Origin: Agrobacterium tumefaciens | GTDB taxonomy: Bacteria > Pseudomonadota > Alphaproteobacteria > Rhizobiales > Rhizobiaceae | NCBI RefSeq assembly: GCF_000834635.1 | Contig: NZ_JXQV01000009.1 | Location: 496,001 to 560,000, forward strand | DNA: 64,000 nucleotides | Reading direction: 5' to 3' | Part shown: piece by piece, positions 7,362 to 17,616 of the stretch | Layout of the letters: every line of letters begins with the position of its first letter | How positions within the stretch are numbered: the first letter of the stretch is position 1 | Notes under the pieces: model-generated | Told to the model about the DNA's origin: nothing | Databases searched by the model: none | The model's input: the letters and a program-made list of their open reading frames with translations, nothing else | Program-made: the position numbers and the translations under genes

Positions 7362-9122
7362 CTAGGTTTTAATCAGGTCCAGATGCACGACACGCGGTTC
7401 CAGAACCTGCATGATGGCATCGGAGCGGCCAATATACACGATGGCCGTGTCCGTCATCCCGGCCAGCACCGCTGTCAGCCGGTCCACGGTTTCCGTCTCC
7501 AGACCTTCGAGAAGATCATCGATAAACAGCCAGCGCGGCTTCAGCATCAGCGCATTGGCAACGCGCACGCAGGCCTGCTCGTCTGAATCGAATGTCTTGT
7601 CCCAGCGCACATGATCGCCCATGCGCGGAATGATGTGGCTGAGCCCGCATTTTTCCATGGCATCCAGAAACTCCTGTTCCTGAAACTTCTGCGGGCTGCG
7701 CGGATAGCAGAGTATCTCGCGCAAGGGGGCGGCGGGCAGATAGCCGTGCTGGGCAATGAAAAGCGATTCCTCACGCGGCGGCATGGTGATGGTGCCGCGC
7801 CCCCACGGCCACAGATCGGCAAGAGCCGCGAAGAAAAGACGCCGGTTGACGCCCTGATCGCCGTTCACAATCAGGCGGTCACCGACATTGATTTCCACAG
7901 GTGCTTCGCGCAGACGGAAAACACGCGACAGATCCAGCCCACCGGCCTCCGGCGAGATTTCAACCGATGTCAGCCGCACCGGGCCTGTCGTGGTCCGCTC
8001 GATTTCGATGGCATTGCCATGGCGCTCCACGCTGTCCATCTGGATCAAGGCATTGCGAAACACCGATACGCGCTGCAAATTGGCCTTCCAGGAGGCGATG
8101 GGGCCGAAATTGTCGATGTACCAGCGCAGGGCGACATTGACCTGGTTGAAGGCACCCACGGCCATCATCAAGCCACCAAAGCTCAGGTTTCCGGAAAAAT
8201 AGACCGGTGCGGCAATCAGGATCGGCGCAACGACGGCAAGCCATCCATATCCCGAGGAAACCCATGTCAGGTGGGTCAGCGCCATGGCCAGCCCCCGGAT
8301 AACCGCCAGCACGGCATTGATATCTTCACCGATGCGGTGACGCTCGTTCTTTTCGCCGCGCGCAAGCGTGATCGCGGTCACGTTTTCGCTGGCCCGCATC
8401 AGCGAGAAGCGCAATTCCGCTTCCTTTGAGTAGCGTTCCGCATTCAGCGGCACCAGCCGGTAGCCCACGAGGTTGCTCAGAAACGACGCAGAGCCCGCAT
8501 AGATCAGCGCTGCCCACACCATGTAGCCCGGAATTTCCACCATCTTGCCGCCGATCTCGATGGCAAAGCCCGCCGACAGACCCCAGAGCACGCCGATGAA
8601 ACTGACGAGAATGATGGTGGCGTTGACCAGCCCGATGGCAAGTGCGGTACTGCTTTCGGCCAGATTGCGCACATCGTCATGCAGGCGCTGATCCGGGTTC
8701 ACGGCGATCGCACCGAAGCCAGCAAGCCGCGCTGCCCGGCCCGGCTTGAACCATTGGTCCACCATGTCCTTGGCAAGGCCCTCGCGCATATTCAGCGCCG
8801 TCGTCTGGTTCAACCACGTCTGGAAGACGTTGAGCAGCAAGAGTGTTCCGGCAATGACGACGAAGACTTTCAGCTCGCTCAGAAAGGCTGCGAGATCGCG
8901 CCGCTCCAGCGCGTTGTAGAATGGCGCATTCCACTGGTTCAGCCTCACCTGACCATAGGCCGTCACCAGAATGACGGTCAGCAGTGCTGCCATCAAAAAA
9001 ATCAGCCTGCCGCGCACCGGAGAGGTCCAGAAAGCACTGCCCATCATCTTCAATTGCGATTTGAAATCCAGATCGAACGAGGGTGGGACCACGGTTTCGG
9101 TGGAAGGATTACCTTGCGCCAT
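7362..9122 (-). CDS. ABC transporter permease/ATP-binding fusion of the SbmA-BacA/YddA type with degenerate Walker motifs
   Basis: A 586-residue fusion. Residues about 30-330 form the SbmA/BacA-like membrane domain (first helix LIFLMAALLTVILVTAYGQV; characteristic LNQWNAPFYNALERRD), and a nucleotide-binding domain follows. The ATPase part is abnormal. The Walker A position reads NGDQGVNRR near residue 420, lacking the glycine, lysine and serine of GxxGxGK(S/T). The signature region reads DSDEQACVRVANAL instead of LSxGEQ. Walker B is WLFIDDLLEGL near residue 530, with Asp where the catalytic Glu usually lies. The frame is intact, so this looks like a conserved non-canonical ATPase, or a protein now driven another way as BacA/SbmA are by proton motive force. 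Relatives import or export peptides and modified fatty acids. Confidence 0.8.
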   Translation of the reverse strand: MAQGNPSTETVVPPSFDLDFKSQLKMMGSAFWTSPVRGRLIFLMAALLTVILVTAYGQVRLNQWNAPFYNALERRDLAAFLSELKVFVVIAGTLLLLNVFQTWLNQTTALNMREGLAKDMVDQWFKPGRAARLAGFGAIAVNPDQRLHDDVRNLAESSTALAIGLVNATIILVSFIGVLWGLSAGFAIEIGGKMVEIPGYMVWAALIYAGSASFLSNLVGYRLVPLNAERYSKEAELRFSLMRASENVTAITLARGEKNERHRIGEDINAVLAVIRGLAMALTHLTWVSSGYGWLAVVAPILIAAPVYFSGNLSFGGLMMAVGAFNQVNVALRWYIDNFGPIASWKANLQRVSVFRNALIQMDSVERHGNAIEIERTTTGPVRLTSVEISPEAGGLDLSRVFRLREAPVEINVGDRLIVNGDQGVNRRLFFAALADLWPWGRGTITMPPREESLFIAQHGYLPAAPLREILCYPRSPQKFQEQEFLDAMEKCGLSHIIPRMGDHVRWDKTFDSDEQACVRVANALMLKPRWLFIDDLLEGLETETVDRLTAVLAGMTDTAIVYIGRSDAIMQVLEPRVVHLDLIKT

Positions 9123-9435
9123 CAGTACCTTGCCATTTCCATGATTTTGTAAATTGTGGGACTTTTGTTAGGCCGTCGAATATCATTGCATGTGATGACA
9201 GCAATAGCATGACGGCAAAGCTTGTCCACTTCCCAACAAACACTGGAAAAGCGCTGAGGTGCCGCAATGCGTGACGGCGGGCAAAACGTCCTTGCTTTAT
9301 TTGCGTGCATTGCACAAAGTCGCAGCAATAAGAGTTCATTGGGAAACCCGCCAGCGCTGTCGGGGATATCAAAATGGACAATCAAAGAGGGGCGGCACCA
9401 TCCGCGCAAACCGGAAAAACCGGGCAAGGGCCAGC
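9123..9435. other. intergenic region between divergent genes
   Basis: Some 310 bases separate the ABC transporter (minus strand) from the transglutaminase operon (plus strand) and must hold both promoters. The frame of the downstream gene is open back to 9259, but that stretch ([20 protein letters not shown] onward) does not resemble the transglutaminase N-terminus. I see no clear operator. Confidence 0.4.
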
Positions 9436-12400
9436 ATGTCGATCAAAGCAAGCATCTATCATCTGACGCATTACAAATATGACAGTCCAATCCGCCTTGG
9501 ACCGCAGATCATCAGATTAAAGCCTGCGCCGCATTCTCGCACCAAGGTCATCAGCCACTCGTTGAAGGTCACGCCTGCCAATCACTTCGTGAACCTGCAA
9601 CAGGACCCCTACGGCAACTTCCTCGCCCGCTTCGTCTTTCCTGATCCGGTTACCGAATTCAGGATCGAGGTCGATCTCGTCGCGGATATGACCGTCTATA
9701 ATCCGTTCGATTTCTTCGTCGAGGAAAGCGCCACCTATTGGCCGTTCGAATATCCCGAAACATTGAAGGCCGATCTTTCCATCTATCAGACGCCGGAACC
9801 GACAGGCCCGCTTCTGGCAGACTATCTGAAAACACTCGACTGGACGTCAGGGCAGCCGACGGTCGATATGGTCGTGGGTCTGAACGCCCGCCTGCAACGC
9901 GATATCGGCTATGTCATCCGCATGGAAACCGGTGTGCAGACGCCGGAAGAAACGCTCGGAACCGCCAAGGGCTCCTGCCGCGACACAAGCTGGCTTCTGG
10001 TGCAGATCCTGCGCCATCTGGGCTTTGCGGCGCGTTTCGTCTCGGGTTACCTCATCCAGTTGACGCCGGACCTGAAGGCGCTGGATGGCCCATCGGGAAC
10101 GGAAGTGGATTTCACAGATCTTCACGCCTGGGCGGAGGTCTATCTTCCCGGTGCTGGCTGGGTGGGGCTTGACCCGACGTCCGGCCTTTTGACCGGCGAA
10201 AGCCATGTGCCGCTGGCCGCAACACCCCATTTCAGCAATGCCGCCCCCATTTCCGGCGGTTATTATGGCGAGGCCAACACGGAATTCGCTTTCGACATGG
10301 AGGTCACCCGTGTGGCCGAGCATCCGCGCATCACCAAGCCGTTTTCCGACGAAAGCTGGGATCGGCTGAATGCGCTGGGCGAACAGGTGGACAAGGTTCT
10401 GGCCGAGCAGGACGTGCGCCTCACCATGGGCGGCGAGCCGACCTTCGTGTCCATCGATGATTTCGAATCCGGGGAATGGAACACCGACGCCGTTGGCCCC
10501 ACCAAGCGCGAAAAGGCCGACGTGCTGATCCGCAAGCTGCGGGAACGCTTCGCGCCCAACGGCTTCCTGCATTATGGTCAGGGCAAGTGGTATCCGGGCG
10601 AAAGCCTGCCGCGCTGGACGTTCTCGCTCTATTGGCGCAAGGACGGCAAGCCCGTCTGGCACAATCCCGATCTGGTCGCGCGCGAAGGTGCCGACACCGG
10701 CGTGACATCGGAAGATGCCGAAAAGCTGCTGACCAGCATCGCCTCAAACATCGGCATCGCACCTGAACTGGTGCTGCCCGCTTACGAAGATCCGGCGGAA
10801 TGGCTGGTCAAGGAAGGCAACCTTCCCGACAATGTCGATCCATCCAATTCCAAGCTTGAAGACCCGGAAGAGCGCAACCGTATCGCCCGCGTGTTCGAGC
10901 GTGGCCTGACGACGCCCACGGGCTATGTTCTGCCGGTGCAGGCCTGGAACGCCAAGGCGACATCGGAAAAACGATGGATGAGCGAGAAATGGAAGACAAG
11001 GCGCGGCCGCATCTTCCTTGTGCCGGGCGATAGCCCGGTCGGGTATCGCATCCCGCTCGGCACACTGCCCCATGTGCCGCCGTCGAAATATCCCTATATC
11101 CACCCGGCTGACCCTTCAGTGCCTCGCGGACCCTTGCCCGATTCCGTCGCGCCCTCCGCCCGCGCTCTGCCGGAAGCCTCGTTCCAGGCATCAAACAGCG
11201 CCACGCAGGAGCGCATCGAGCAATCCATCAGCGATATCAATGGTGAAGTTCGCACCGCCATGTCCGTGGAAGCGCGTGACGGACGCCTCTGCGTCTTCAT
11301 GCCGCCGGTGGAGCGCATTGAGGATTATCTCGATCTGGTGGCCGCAGCCGAGGCCGCAGCGACCGATCTTGGCCTGCCCGTCCATATTGAGGGCTACACG
11401 CCACCCCATGACGAGCGCATGAATGTCATCCGCGTCGCGCCCGATCCCGGCGTCATCGAGGTCAACATCCATCCGGCGGAAAGCTGGAAGGATTGCGTCG
11501 ATATCACATCGGCCGTCTATGAGGACGCACGCCAGACACGATTGGGTGCGGACAAGTTCATGATCGACGGTCGCCACACCGGCACCGGCGGCGGCAACCA
11601 TGTGGTCGTGGGCGGGGCCAATCCTGAAAACAGCCCGTTCCTGCGCCGTCCCGATCTTCTGAAAAGCCTTGTGCTGCATTGGCAGCGCCATCCTTCGCTG
11701 TCCTACCTGTTCTCAGGCCTCTTCATCGGGCCGACAAGCCAGGCACCGCGCATCGATGAAGCCCGTCATGACAGCATGTACGAGCTTGAAATCGCCATGG
11801 CGCAGGTGCCGATGCCGGGTGAAGGCGCGCCGCCTCTGCCCTGGCTCGTGGACCGCCTGTTCCGCAACCTGCTGACTGATGTCACCGGCAACACGCACCG
11901 TTCCGAAATCTGCATCGACAAGCTGTTTTCACCGGATGGCCCGACAGGACGCCTCGGCCTTGTCGAGTTCCGTGGCTTTGAAATGCCGCCGAATGCCCGC
12001 ATGTCGCTGGCCCAGCAATTGCTGGTCCGCGCCCTCATCGCCCGCTTCTGGAAAAACCCGTCGAGCGGGCGCTTCGTGCGCTGGGGCACGGCGCTGGCAG
12101 ACCGCTTCATGCTGCCTCATTACATCTGGGCGGATTTCCTCGATGTCTTGGCGGACCTCAAGGAAAACGGCTTTGATGTGAAGCCGGAATGGTTCACGGC
12201 CCAGCTGGAATTCCGCTTCCCCTTCTTTGGAGAGGTGGAATATGAAGGCTCCAAGCTCGAGCTTCGCCAGGCGCTGGAGCCTTGGCATGTCATGGGCGAA
12301 CAGGGTGCCATTGGCGGAACGGTTCGCTATGTCGATTCCTCGGTGGAGCGCTTGCAGGTCCGGCTGGAAACCTCCAATCCATCCCGCTACACGGTCGCCT

Positions 12401-12765
12401 GCAACGGTCGTGCCGTGCCGATGAAGCAGACCGATGTTTCCGGCGTGTCCGTCGCGGGCGTTCGCTTCAAGGCGTGGCAGCCCGCGCAGGGGCTACATCC
12501 CGCTCTGCCGGTCAACACTCCGTTGACCTTCGACATATATGATACATGGTCGAACCGATCGATCGGTGGCTGCATCTATCATGTTGCTCACCCCGGTGGG
12601 CGCACCTATGAGACATTCCCCATCAATGGAAATGAGGCCGAAGCCAGACGGCTTGCCCGTTTCGAGCCGTGGGGACATACGGCCGGACAATATCCTTTGT
12701 GGCCGGAAGCGGCGTCGCCGGAATTTCCGTTGACGCTTGATTTAAGACGCCCGCAGGGAGTGTGA
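9436..12765 (+). CDS. transglutaminase-like protein fused to DUF2126 putative amidoligase domain
   Basis: A 1109-residue protein. The start at 9436 follows AAGGG (9426-9430) and gives the usual opening [19 protein letters not shown]. Residues about 1-100 are the beta-rich N-domain of bacterial transglutaminase-like proteins. Residues about 150-260 are the catalytic core, with an intact triad: C181 (GSCRDTS), H230 ([10 protein letters not shown]) and D246 (GLDPTSG). Residues about 310-1105 are DUF2126, a domain proposed from sequence comparison to be a carboxylate-amine ligase; landmarks are [24 protein letters not shown] and [15 protein letters not shown]. First gene of an operon with an ATP-grasp/alpha-E protein (1 base gap) and a second transglutaminase. 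There is no signal peptide. Such operons are predicted to make or modify peptides; I know of no demonstrated substrate. Confidence 0.85.
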   Translation: MSIKASIYHLTHYKYDSPIRLGPQIIRLKPAPHSRTKVISHSLKVTPANHFVNLQQDPYGNFLARFVFPDPVTEFRIEVDLVADMTVYNPFDFFVEESATYWPFEYPETLKADLSIYQTPEPTGPLLADYLKTLDWTSGQPTVDMVVGLNARLQRDIGYVIRMETGVQTPEETLGTAKGSCRDTSWLLVQILRHLGFAARFVSGYLIQLTPDLKALDGPSGTEVDFTDLHAWAEVYLPGAGWVGLDPTSGLLTGESHVPLAATPHFSNAAPISGGYYGEANTEFAFDMEVTRVAEHPRITKPFSDESWDRLNALGEQVDKVLAEQDVRLTMGGEPTFVSIDDFESGEWNTDAVGPTKREKADVLIRKLRERFAPNGFLHYGQGKWYPGESLPRWTFSLYWRKDGKPVWHNPDLVAREGADTGVTSEDAEKLLTSIASNIGIAPELVLPAYEDPAEWLVKEGNLPDNVDPSNSKLEDPEERNRIARVFERGLTTPTGYVLPVQAWNAKATSEKRWMSEKWKTRRGRIFLVPGDSPVGYRIPLGTLPHVPPSKYPYIHPADPSVPRGPLPDSVAPSARALPEASFQASNSATQERIEQSISDINGEVRTAMSVEARDGRLCVFMPPVERIEDYLDLVAAAEAAATDLGLPVHIEGYTPPHDERMNVIRVAPDPGVIEVNIHPAESWKDCVDITSAVYEDARQTRLGADKFMIDGRHTGTGGGNHVVVGGANPENSPFLRRPDLLKSLVLHWQRHPSLSYLFSGLFIGPTSQAPRIDEARHDSMYELEIAMAQVPMPGEGAPPLPWLVDRLFRNLLTDVTGNTHRSEICIDKLFSPDGPTGRLGLVEFRGFEMPPNARMSLAQQLLVRALIARFWKNPSSGRFVRWGTALADRFMLPHYIWADFLDVLADLKENGFDVKPEWFTAQLEFRFPFFGEVEYEGSKLELRQALEPWHVMGEQGAIGGTVRYVDSSVERLQVRLETSNPSRYTVACNGRAVPMKQTDVSGVSVAGVRFKAWQPAQGLHPALPVNTPLTFDIYDTWSNRSIGGCIYHVAHPGGRTYETFPINGNEAEARRLARFEPWGHTAGQYPLWPEAASPEFPLTLDLRRPQGV

Positions 12766-12766
12766 G

Positions 12767-15175
12767 TTGGCAAAGACACCGGCAAGGCAACGGATAGAGG
12801 CAAAGCCCGGCATGGAAACCATGCTGGGCTACGAGTCCTTGCCCGGCATTGCCGATGAAATGCTCGATATCCACGGTCGCATTCGCCCTGTCTGGCAGAC
12901 ATTCGTCAATGCGCTGTCGCATATGAGCGAACGCGAGCTGCATGAGCGTTTTGCCCGCACGGACCGTTACCTGCGCGATGCCGGCGTGTTTTACCGTGAT
13001 TACAGCGCGCAAGGGAACAGCGAGCGCAACTGGCCCATCTCCCACATTCCCGTCCTCATCGATGAGAAGGAATGGGAGGCTGTCACGCGCGGCATCGTCC
13101 AGCGCGCCAATCTGCTGGAAAACGTCGTTGCGGATTTCTACGGTGAGAACCGGCTGGTGCAGCAGGGCTATGTGCCGCCTGCGCTGATTGCATCCAACCC
13201 GGAATATCTGCGCGCCATGGCGTGCGTCAAACCGGCAAACGGCCACTACCTGCATTTCTGCTCCTTCGAAATCGGCCGTGGACCGGATGGCAACTGGTGG
13301 GTGCTGGCAGACCGCACGCAGGCCCCTTCGGGCGCTGGCTTTGCGCTGGAAAACCGCGTCGCCACCACCCGCGCCTTTTCCGATATCTATGCCGAATCCC
13401 ACGTCCACCGCCTAGCATCCTTCTTCGGCGGGTTTCGCGATACGCTGCAATCCCACCGCCAGCACCCGGATGAGCGCATTGCGGTCTTAACGCCCGGACC
13501 TGCCAGCGAAACCTATTTCGAACACGCCTATATCGCCCGCTATCTCGGCTTCATGCTGCTGGAAGGCGAAGACCTGACTGTTGTCAACAACCGCGTCATG
13601 GTGCGCACCGTGGCGGGTCTCAAACCTATCGGCGTCTTGTGGCGGCGGCTTGATGCCTCCTATACAGACCCGCTGGAGCTGGACCAGAACTCCCATATCG
13701 GCACGCCCGGCATGGTGCAGGCGCTGCGATCCGGCTCGCTCAGCATCGTCAATGCGCTCGGCTCCGGCATTCTGGAAACCCGCGCGCTGCTCGCCTTTTT
13801 GCCTGCTATCTGCAGAAACATGCTGGGCGAAGACCTAGCCATGCCGTCGATTGCGACATGGTGGTGCGGCCAGCCTTCCGAGCGGGAACATGTGGCGCGC
13901 AATATAGAGCGCATGGTCATCGGCCCGGCCTATTCGCGCCTGCCCTTCTTTGATGATAACGGCCAGTCGGTTCTCGGCTCGTCGCTGCGCGAAACGGCAA
14001 AAGATTCCATCGGCGACTGGCTGGCGAGCGATGGCAACAAGCTGGTGGGCCAGGAAGCAGTAACGCTGTCCACCACACCGGCCTATGTCGATGGCAAGCT
14101 GGTGCCGCGCCCCATGAGCCTGCGCGTTTTTGCAGCCCGCACGCAGGATGGCTGGCAGGTCATGCCGGGTGGTTTCGCCCGCATCGGTCGCAGCAATGAT
14201 ACGGCGGCCATTGCCATGCAGGCTGGCGGTAGCGCCGCCGATGTGTGGATTGTCTCGAATAAGCCGGTAGAACGCACAACGCTTTTGCCCGCCGAAGAAG
14301 ACTTTATCCGCAACATGCCCGGTAGCCTGCCCAGCCGTGCGGCAGACAATCTCTTCTGGCTTGGCCGTTATATCGAACGGGCCGAAGGGGCGCTTCGCAT
14401 TCTGCGCGCATGGCACGCCCGCTTTGCCGAGTCGGCAGATCCGAAGCAGCCGCTGCTCGCCCACGTCACCGAATATCTCGAAACCATCGATATCGATGTT
14501 GAGGTCGCCGTCCCGGCAAGCCTCATCGCCAATCTCAACAGCGCGATCTATTCCGCTAGCAATATCCGCGACCGCTTCTCACCCGATGGCTGGCTGGCGC
14601 TGAACGATCTCGCCAAAACCGCACGCCGCTTCCAGAGCAAGGTCGCAGCCGGTGATGACGCGACCCATGCCATGACGGTGCTCCTGCGCAAGCTTGCGGG
14701 CTTTGCCGGTCTGGTGCACGAAAACATGTATCGCTTTACCGGCTGGCGGTTCCTGTCCATTGGCCGTTATCTGGAACGCGGGCTGCATCTGACCCGGCTT
14801 CTCGGCCATATGAGCGGGCCGGACGCGCCTGATGGTTCCTATGACATGCTGCTGGAAATCGGCGATAGCGTCATGACCCACCGCCGCCGCTACAATGTGA
14901 ACACGGCAGCCCTGACGGTGATGGACCTGCTCGGCCTTGATCCGCTCAATCCGCGCTCCATCCTGTTCCAGCTCAACGAGATCCGCACCGAGGTCGAGCA
15001 ACTGCCCAATGCCTTCGTCAACGGCCAGATGTCGCCCTTCTACCGCGAAGTGATGCGCATCCATTCTGGCCTTGCCGTGCTGACGCCGGAAAACCTGTCG
15101 CCCGCTGTCTTCCGGCAACTGGAGCAGGATCTCGAACATCTTTCGGACCTTCTGGCCCAGACATATCTCGGATAA
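12767..15175 (+). CDS. circularly permuted ATP-grasp protein fused to alpha-E domain
   Basis: An 802-residue fusion of two proteins that are separate in many bacteria. Residues about 60-490 are the circularly permuted ATP-grasp domain (DUF404/DUF407, COG2308): PVLIDEKEWEAVTRGIVQRA, VLADRTQAPSGAGFALENR, AVLTPGPASETYFEHAYIAR and DNRVM-like strands leading to VLWRRLDASYTDPLEL. Residues about 510-800 are the helical alpha-E domain (DUF403, COG2307), opening with the hallmark LPSRAADNLFWLGRYIERAE. The start is a TTG at 12767, one base after the previous stop, with GGGAG 6 bases upstream; the next in-frame ATG would lose 15 residues. ATP-grasp folds of this kind join a carboxylate to an amine with ATP; alpha-E is a partner domain of unknown activity. 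Confidence 0.85.
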   Translation: MAKTPARQRIEAKPGMETMLGYESLPGIADEMLDIHGRIRPVWQTFVNALSHMSERELHERFARTDRYLRDAGVFYRDYSAQGNSERNWPISHIPVLIDEKEWEAVTRGIVQRANLLENVVADFYGENRLVQQGYVPPALIASNPEYLRAMACVKPANGHYLHFCSFEIGRGPDGNWWVLADRTQAPSGAGFALENRVATTRAFSDIYAESHVHRLASFFGGFRDTLQSHRQHPDERIAVLTPGPASETYFEHAYIARYLGFMLLEGEDLTVVNNRVMVRTVAGLKPIGVLWRRLDASYTDPLELDQNSHIGTPGMVQALRSGSLSIVNALGSGILETRALLAFLPAICRNMLGEDLAMPSIATWWCGQPSEREHVARNIERMVIGPAYSRLPFFDDNGQSVLGSSLRETAKDSIGDWLASDGNKLVGQEAVTLSTTPAYVDGKLVPRPMSLRVFAARTQDGWQVMPGGFARIGRSNDTAAIAMQAGGSAADVWIVSNKPVERTTLLPAEEDFIRNMPGSLPSRAADNLFWLGRYIERAEGALRILRAWHARFAESADPKQPLLAHVTEYLETIDIDVEVAVPASLIANLNSAIYSASNIRDRFSPDGWLALNDLAKTARRFQSKVAAGDDATHAMTVLLRKLAGFAGLVHENMYRFTGWRFLSIGRYLERGLHLTRLLGHMSGPDAPDGSYDMLLEIGDSVMTHRRRYNVNTAALTVMDLLGLDPLNPRSILFQLNEIRTEVEQLPNAFVNGQMSPFYREVMRIHSGLAVLTPENLSPAVFRQLEQDLEHLSDLLAQTYLG

Positions 15176-15178
15176 TCC

Positions 15179-16060
15179 ATGCTTTACGATCTCAACCTGC
15201 ACATGGGTTATCTCTATGATACGCTGGCATCCGGTGCGCGCCACATCATTCGCGTCATGCCGCTGTCCATTCCCGGACGCCAGAGGCTGATCGCCGGTTC
15301 TTTGAGCGTTTCACCCACGCCGGAAGAGCGCACCGCGTTCAATGATTTCTTCCAGCAAAGCGCGACGTCAGTCTTTCTGCGCGCACCGCACGACAAGCTG
15401 GATATTCGCATGCAGGCCCGCGTTTCGGTGGATAGCGCGTCACTACCTGCGGATTTCTCGCCGACGCTATCCCGATTGCCGCGGGAACTGGCAACCGTCT
15501 GGTCGCTTGATGCGCAGTCCCCGCATCATCTCGCAGGCTTCAGCCCACGCATCGGCGAGAACGCCGCGATTGCCGCCTATGCGCGCGAAATCATCACACC
15601 TGACATGACCATCCGTGATATTGCACTGGCACTCTGCAAACGCATCTACAAGGATTTCAAATATGACGGCGAAGCAACCACCGTCGATACGACCCCCGCG
15701 CAGGCCTTCAAACTGAAACGCGGCGTCTGTCAGGATTTCTCGCATATCATGATTTCGGCGCTCCGCAGCCTCGGCATTCCCGCAGGCTATGTCAGCGGCT
15801 TTTTGCGCACCACCCCACCACCGGGCAAGGAGCGACTAGAGGGCGCAGACGCCATGCATGCCTGGGTGCGCGTGTGGTGCGGCGAAACGACAGGCTATAT
15901 CGAGCTGGACCCGACCAATGACGTCGTCGCAGGAAATGACCACATCGTGGTGGGTTACGGTCGCGACTACTCCGATGTCGCCCCCGTCATCGGTGTCTTG
16001 AAAAGCTACGGAAACCAGCAGGCAACGCAGGCCGTCGACGTCATTCCCGTCAAGGAATAG
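15179..16060 (+). CDS. transglutaminase-like cysteine peptidase-fold protein
   Basis: A 293-residue protein, third gene of the operon, starting 3 bases after the preceding stop. It has the N-terminal beta domain (MLYDLNLHMGYLYDTLASGA, about residues 1-100), then the transglutaminase core with complete triad C184 (RGVCQDFSH), H227 (AMHAWVRVW) and D244 (ELDPTNDV). The tail HIVVGYGRDYSDVAPV is the usual ending of this family. There is no signal peptide, so it should act in the cytoplasm. Bacterial members act as peptidases or amide-forming/transfer enzymes. Together with the upstream genes it makes the classic TG / ATP-grasp / alpha-E set. Confidence 0.88.
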   Translation: MLYDLNLHMGYLYDTLASGARHIIRVMPLSIPGRQRLIAGSLSVSPTPEERTAFNDFFQQSATSVFLRAPHDKLDIRMQARVSVDSASLPADFSPTLSRLPRELATVWSLDAQSPHHLAGFSPRIGENAAIAAYAREIITPDMTIRDIALALCKRIYKDFKYDGEATTVDTTPAQAFKLKRGVCQDFSHIMISALRSLGIPAGYVSGFLRTTPPPGKERLEGADAMHAWVRVWCGETTGYIELDPTNDVVAGNDHIVVGYGRDYSDVAPVIGVLKSYGNQQATQAVDVIPVKE

Positions 16061-16246
16061 ACAAGACGCACAGCTCTGCCTCGAAATGGTACAGCGCGCT
16101 GCGCCAGCTTGGCGCATCTCCCTGTTTTTCAACAGAAAAATGTGCCGTTTCGAGCATTCCGTAAAATTGCTGACGTAACGTTAGGAAAATCTACATTACC
16201 CGCCTGTAGACCTCTCACAAGGGTTACAATTGAACAGGTGGACATG

Positions 16247-17560
16247 ATGTTCAACAGGGCTGGAATGAAGACACGTCTGGGCGCTCTGTTGCGCGACCGG
16301 CAGGGTAACTTTGCAATCATGACAGCCTTGACGCTGCCCTTGCTGATGGGCGTGGCGGGGGCCGGGCTTGAGCTCACCAGAGCGCTTCAGGTCAAATCCG
16401 ATATGCAGAATGCCGCCGACGCCGCAACACTCGCCGCTGCCACGAAATTCCGCGAATCCGCCGGCGAAAAGAGCGATGAAGAGCTCAAGACCGAAGTGAC
16501 CAGATTTCTCAGCGCCTCTGAATTTGCGCAGGAATTGAGTGACGATGACAAAAAAATGCTCGACCCGACCCTCGCAGCAAATGCGCTGAGCGACGTGGAA
16601 AAGAAGGCGGCTGGCGTGGCAATCGGAACCGCCACATCCCGGTTCAAGACGGATAAGGGCACCGGCTTCAAGGTTTCCACCACCATCAATTACCAGATGC
16701 CGCTCAATCCGATGCTGGAGTTCATCGGTGCTAAGTCAATCACGCTCAGCGCCACCAGCACATCGCAAAGCAGTTTCAACAATGGTTCGCCCATGTCGAT
16801 GTATCTGGTTCTCGACCGCTCCGGCTCCATGTCGTTCAAAACCGACACCATCGATAAAAGCAAATGGTCCTGCCAGAATTATACGGCAGCCTCTTGGGGA
16901 TATTACCCGAACCTTCCGGCCACCTACCCATGCTATGTCAACAAGAGCACCTCGCTGAAAACGGCAGTCAGCTTTCTGGTGACAACGCTCAACACATCAG
17001 ACCCGAGCTACAAGGCAGGCTCATCGCCGGAATCGACCCTCGTGCGCACCGCCGCAATTGCCTATAATGATGCCAGTTTCAGCGCGCAGCAGATGAGTTG
17101 GGGAACCGCCAGGGCAAACACCTATGTCCAGGCCATCCCACAATTTCCCCAAGGCGGAACCAACGCGGACTCTGCGTTGAAGACAGCCTACAACGCGCTG
17201 AAAAGCGACAATGGCAAGCTCGAAACCACGGCGGAAGGTAAAGAGCACGCAGCCAAGGGCAACGCCTTTTACAATCGTTACATCGTGCTGATGACCGATG
17301 GTGAAATGACCGGCTACAGCTCAACATGGAACCCTTCGATTGACGGGCAGGTCCGCGCAACCTGCGCCAACGCGAAAAAGGATGACATAAAGATCTTCAC
17401 CATCGCCTTCATGGCGCCGGACAAGGGCAAGTCTCTGCTTCAAGCCTGCGCCACAAGCCTCGACAACTACTACGCGCCCGAGAATATGGAAGAGATTGTC
17501 GCGGCCTTTGGCGATATCGCCAAGAAAGCCGCAGGAAACGTCAGCCGCCTTACAAACTAA
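16247..17560 (+). CDS. TadG-like pilus assembly protein with von Willebrand factor A domain
   Basis: A 437-residue protein beginning at 16247, 5 bases after AGGTGG (16236-16241); ATG at 16244 is the alternative. The N-terminus has the Tad pattern: RDRQGNFAIMTALTLPLLM, a membrane helix at about residues 23-45, then DMQNAADAATLAAA. From about residue 183 a VWA domain follows with intact MIDAS: DRSGSM (D190), a TNAD threonine near 305 and TDGE near 350. An insert of about 35 residues with two cysteines (KWSCQNYTAA to YPCYVNKSTS) splits the first MIDAS motif from the next helix. No tad/flp cluster is present, so it is an orphan. It should face the periplasm, anchored by the N-terminal helix. Confidence 0.8.
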   Translation: MFNRAGMKTRLGALLRDRQGNFAIMTALTLPLLMGVAGAGLELTRALQVKSDMQNAADAATLAAATKFRESAGEKSDEELKTEVTRFLSASEFAQELSDDDKKMLDPTLAANALSDVEKKAAGVAIGTATSRFKTDKGTGFKVSTTINYQMPLNPMLEFIGAKSITLSATSTSQSSFNNGSPMSMYLVLDRSGSMSFKTDTIDKSKWSCQNYTAASWGYYPNLPATYPCYVNKSTSLKTAVSFLVTTLNTSDPSYKAGSSPESTLVRTAAIAYNDASFSAQQMSWGTARANTYVQAIPQFPQGGTNADSALKTAYNALKSDNGKLETTAEGKEHAAKGNAFYNRYIVLMTDGEMTGYSSTWNPSIDGQVRATCANAKKDDIKIFTIAFMAPDKGKSLLQACATSLDNYYAPENMEEIVAAFGDIAKKAAGNVSRLTN

Positions 17561-17583
17561 AGTTTTAACTGTCCTCTGATACA

Positions 17584-17616
17584 CCACGCAAACCACGCCG
17601 GTTTGCGTGGTTTTTT
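17584..17616 (+). terminator. intrinsic terminator of the VWA gene
   Basis: Perfect 11-base arms CCACGCAAACC (17584-17594) and GGTTTGCGTGG (17600-17610) are followed by six T. It isolates the VWA gene from the glycogen operon. Confidence 0.9.

Noticed and set aside
7840..7861. Frameshift or assembly error as the cause of the missing Walker A residues
   Set aside because: The reading frame is continuous and the flanking residues are protein-like on both sides, so substitution rather than a frameshift explains the motif.
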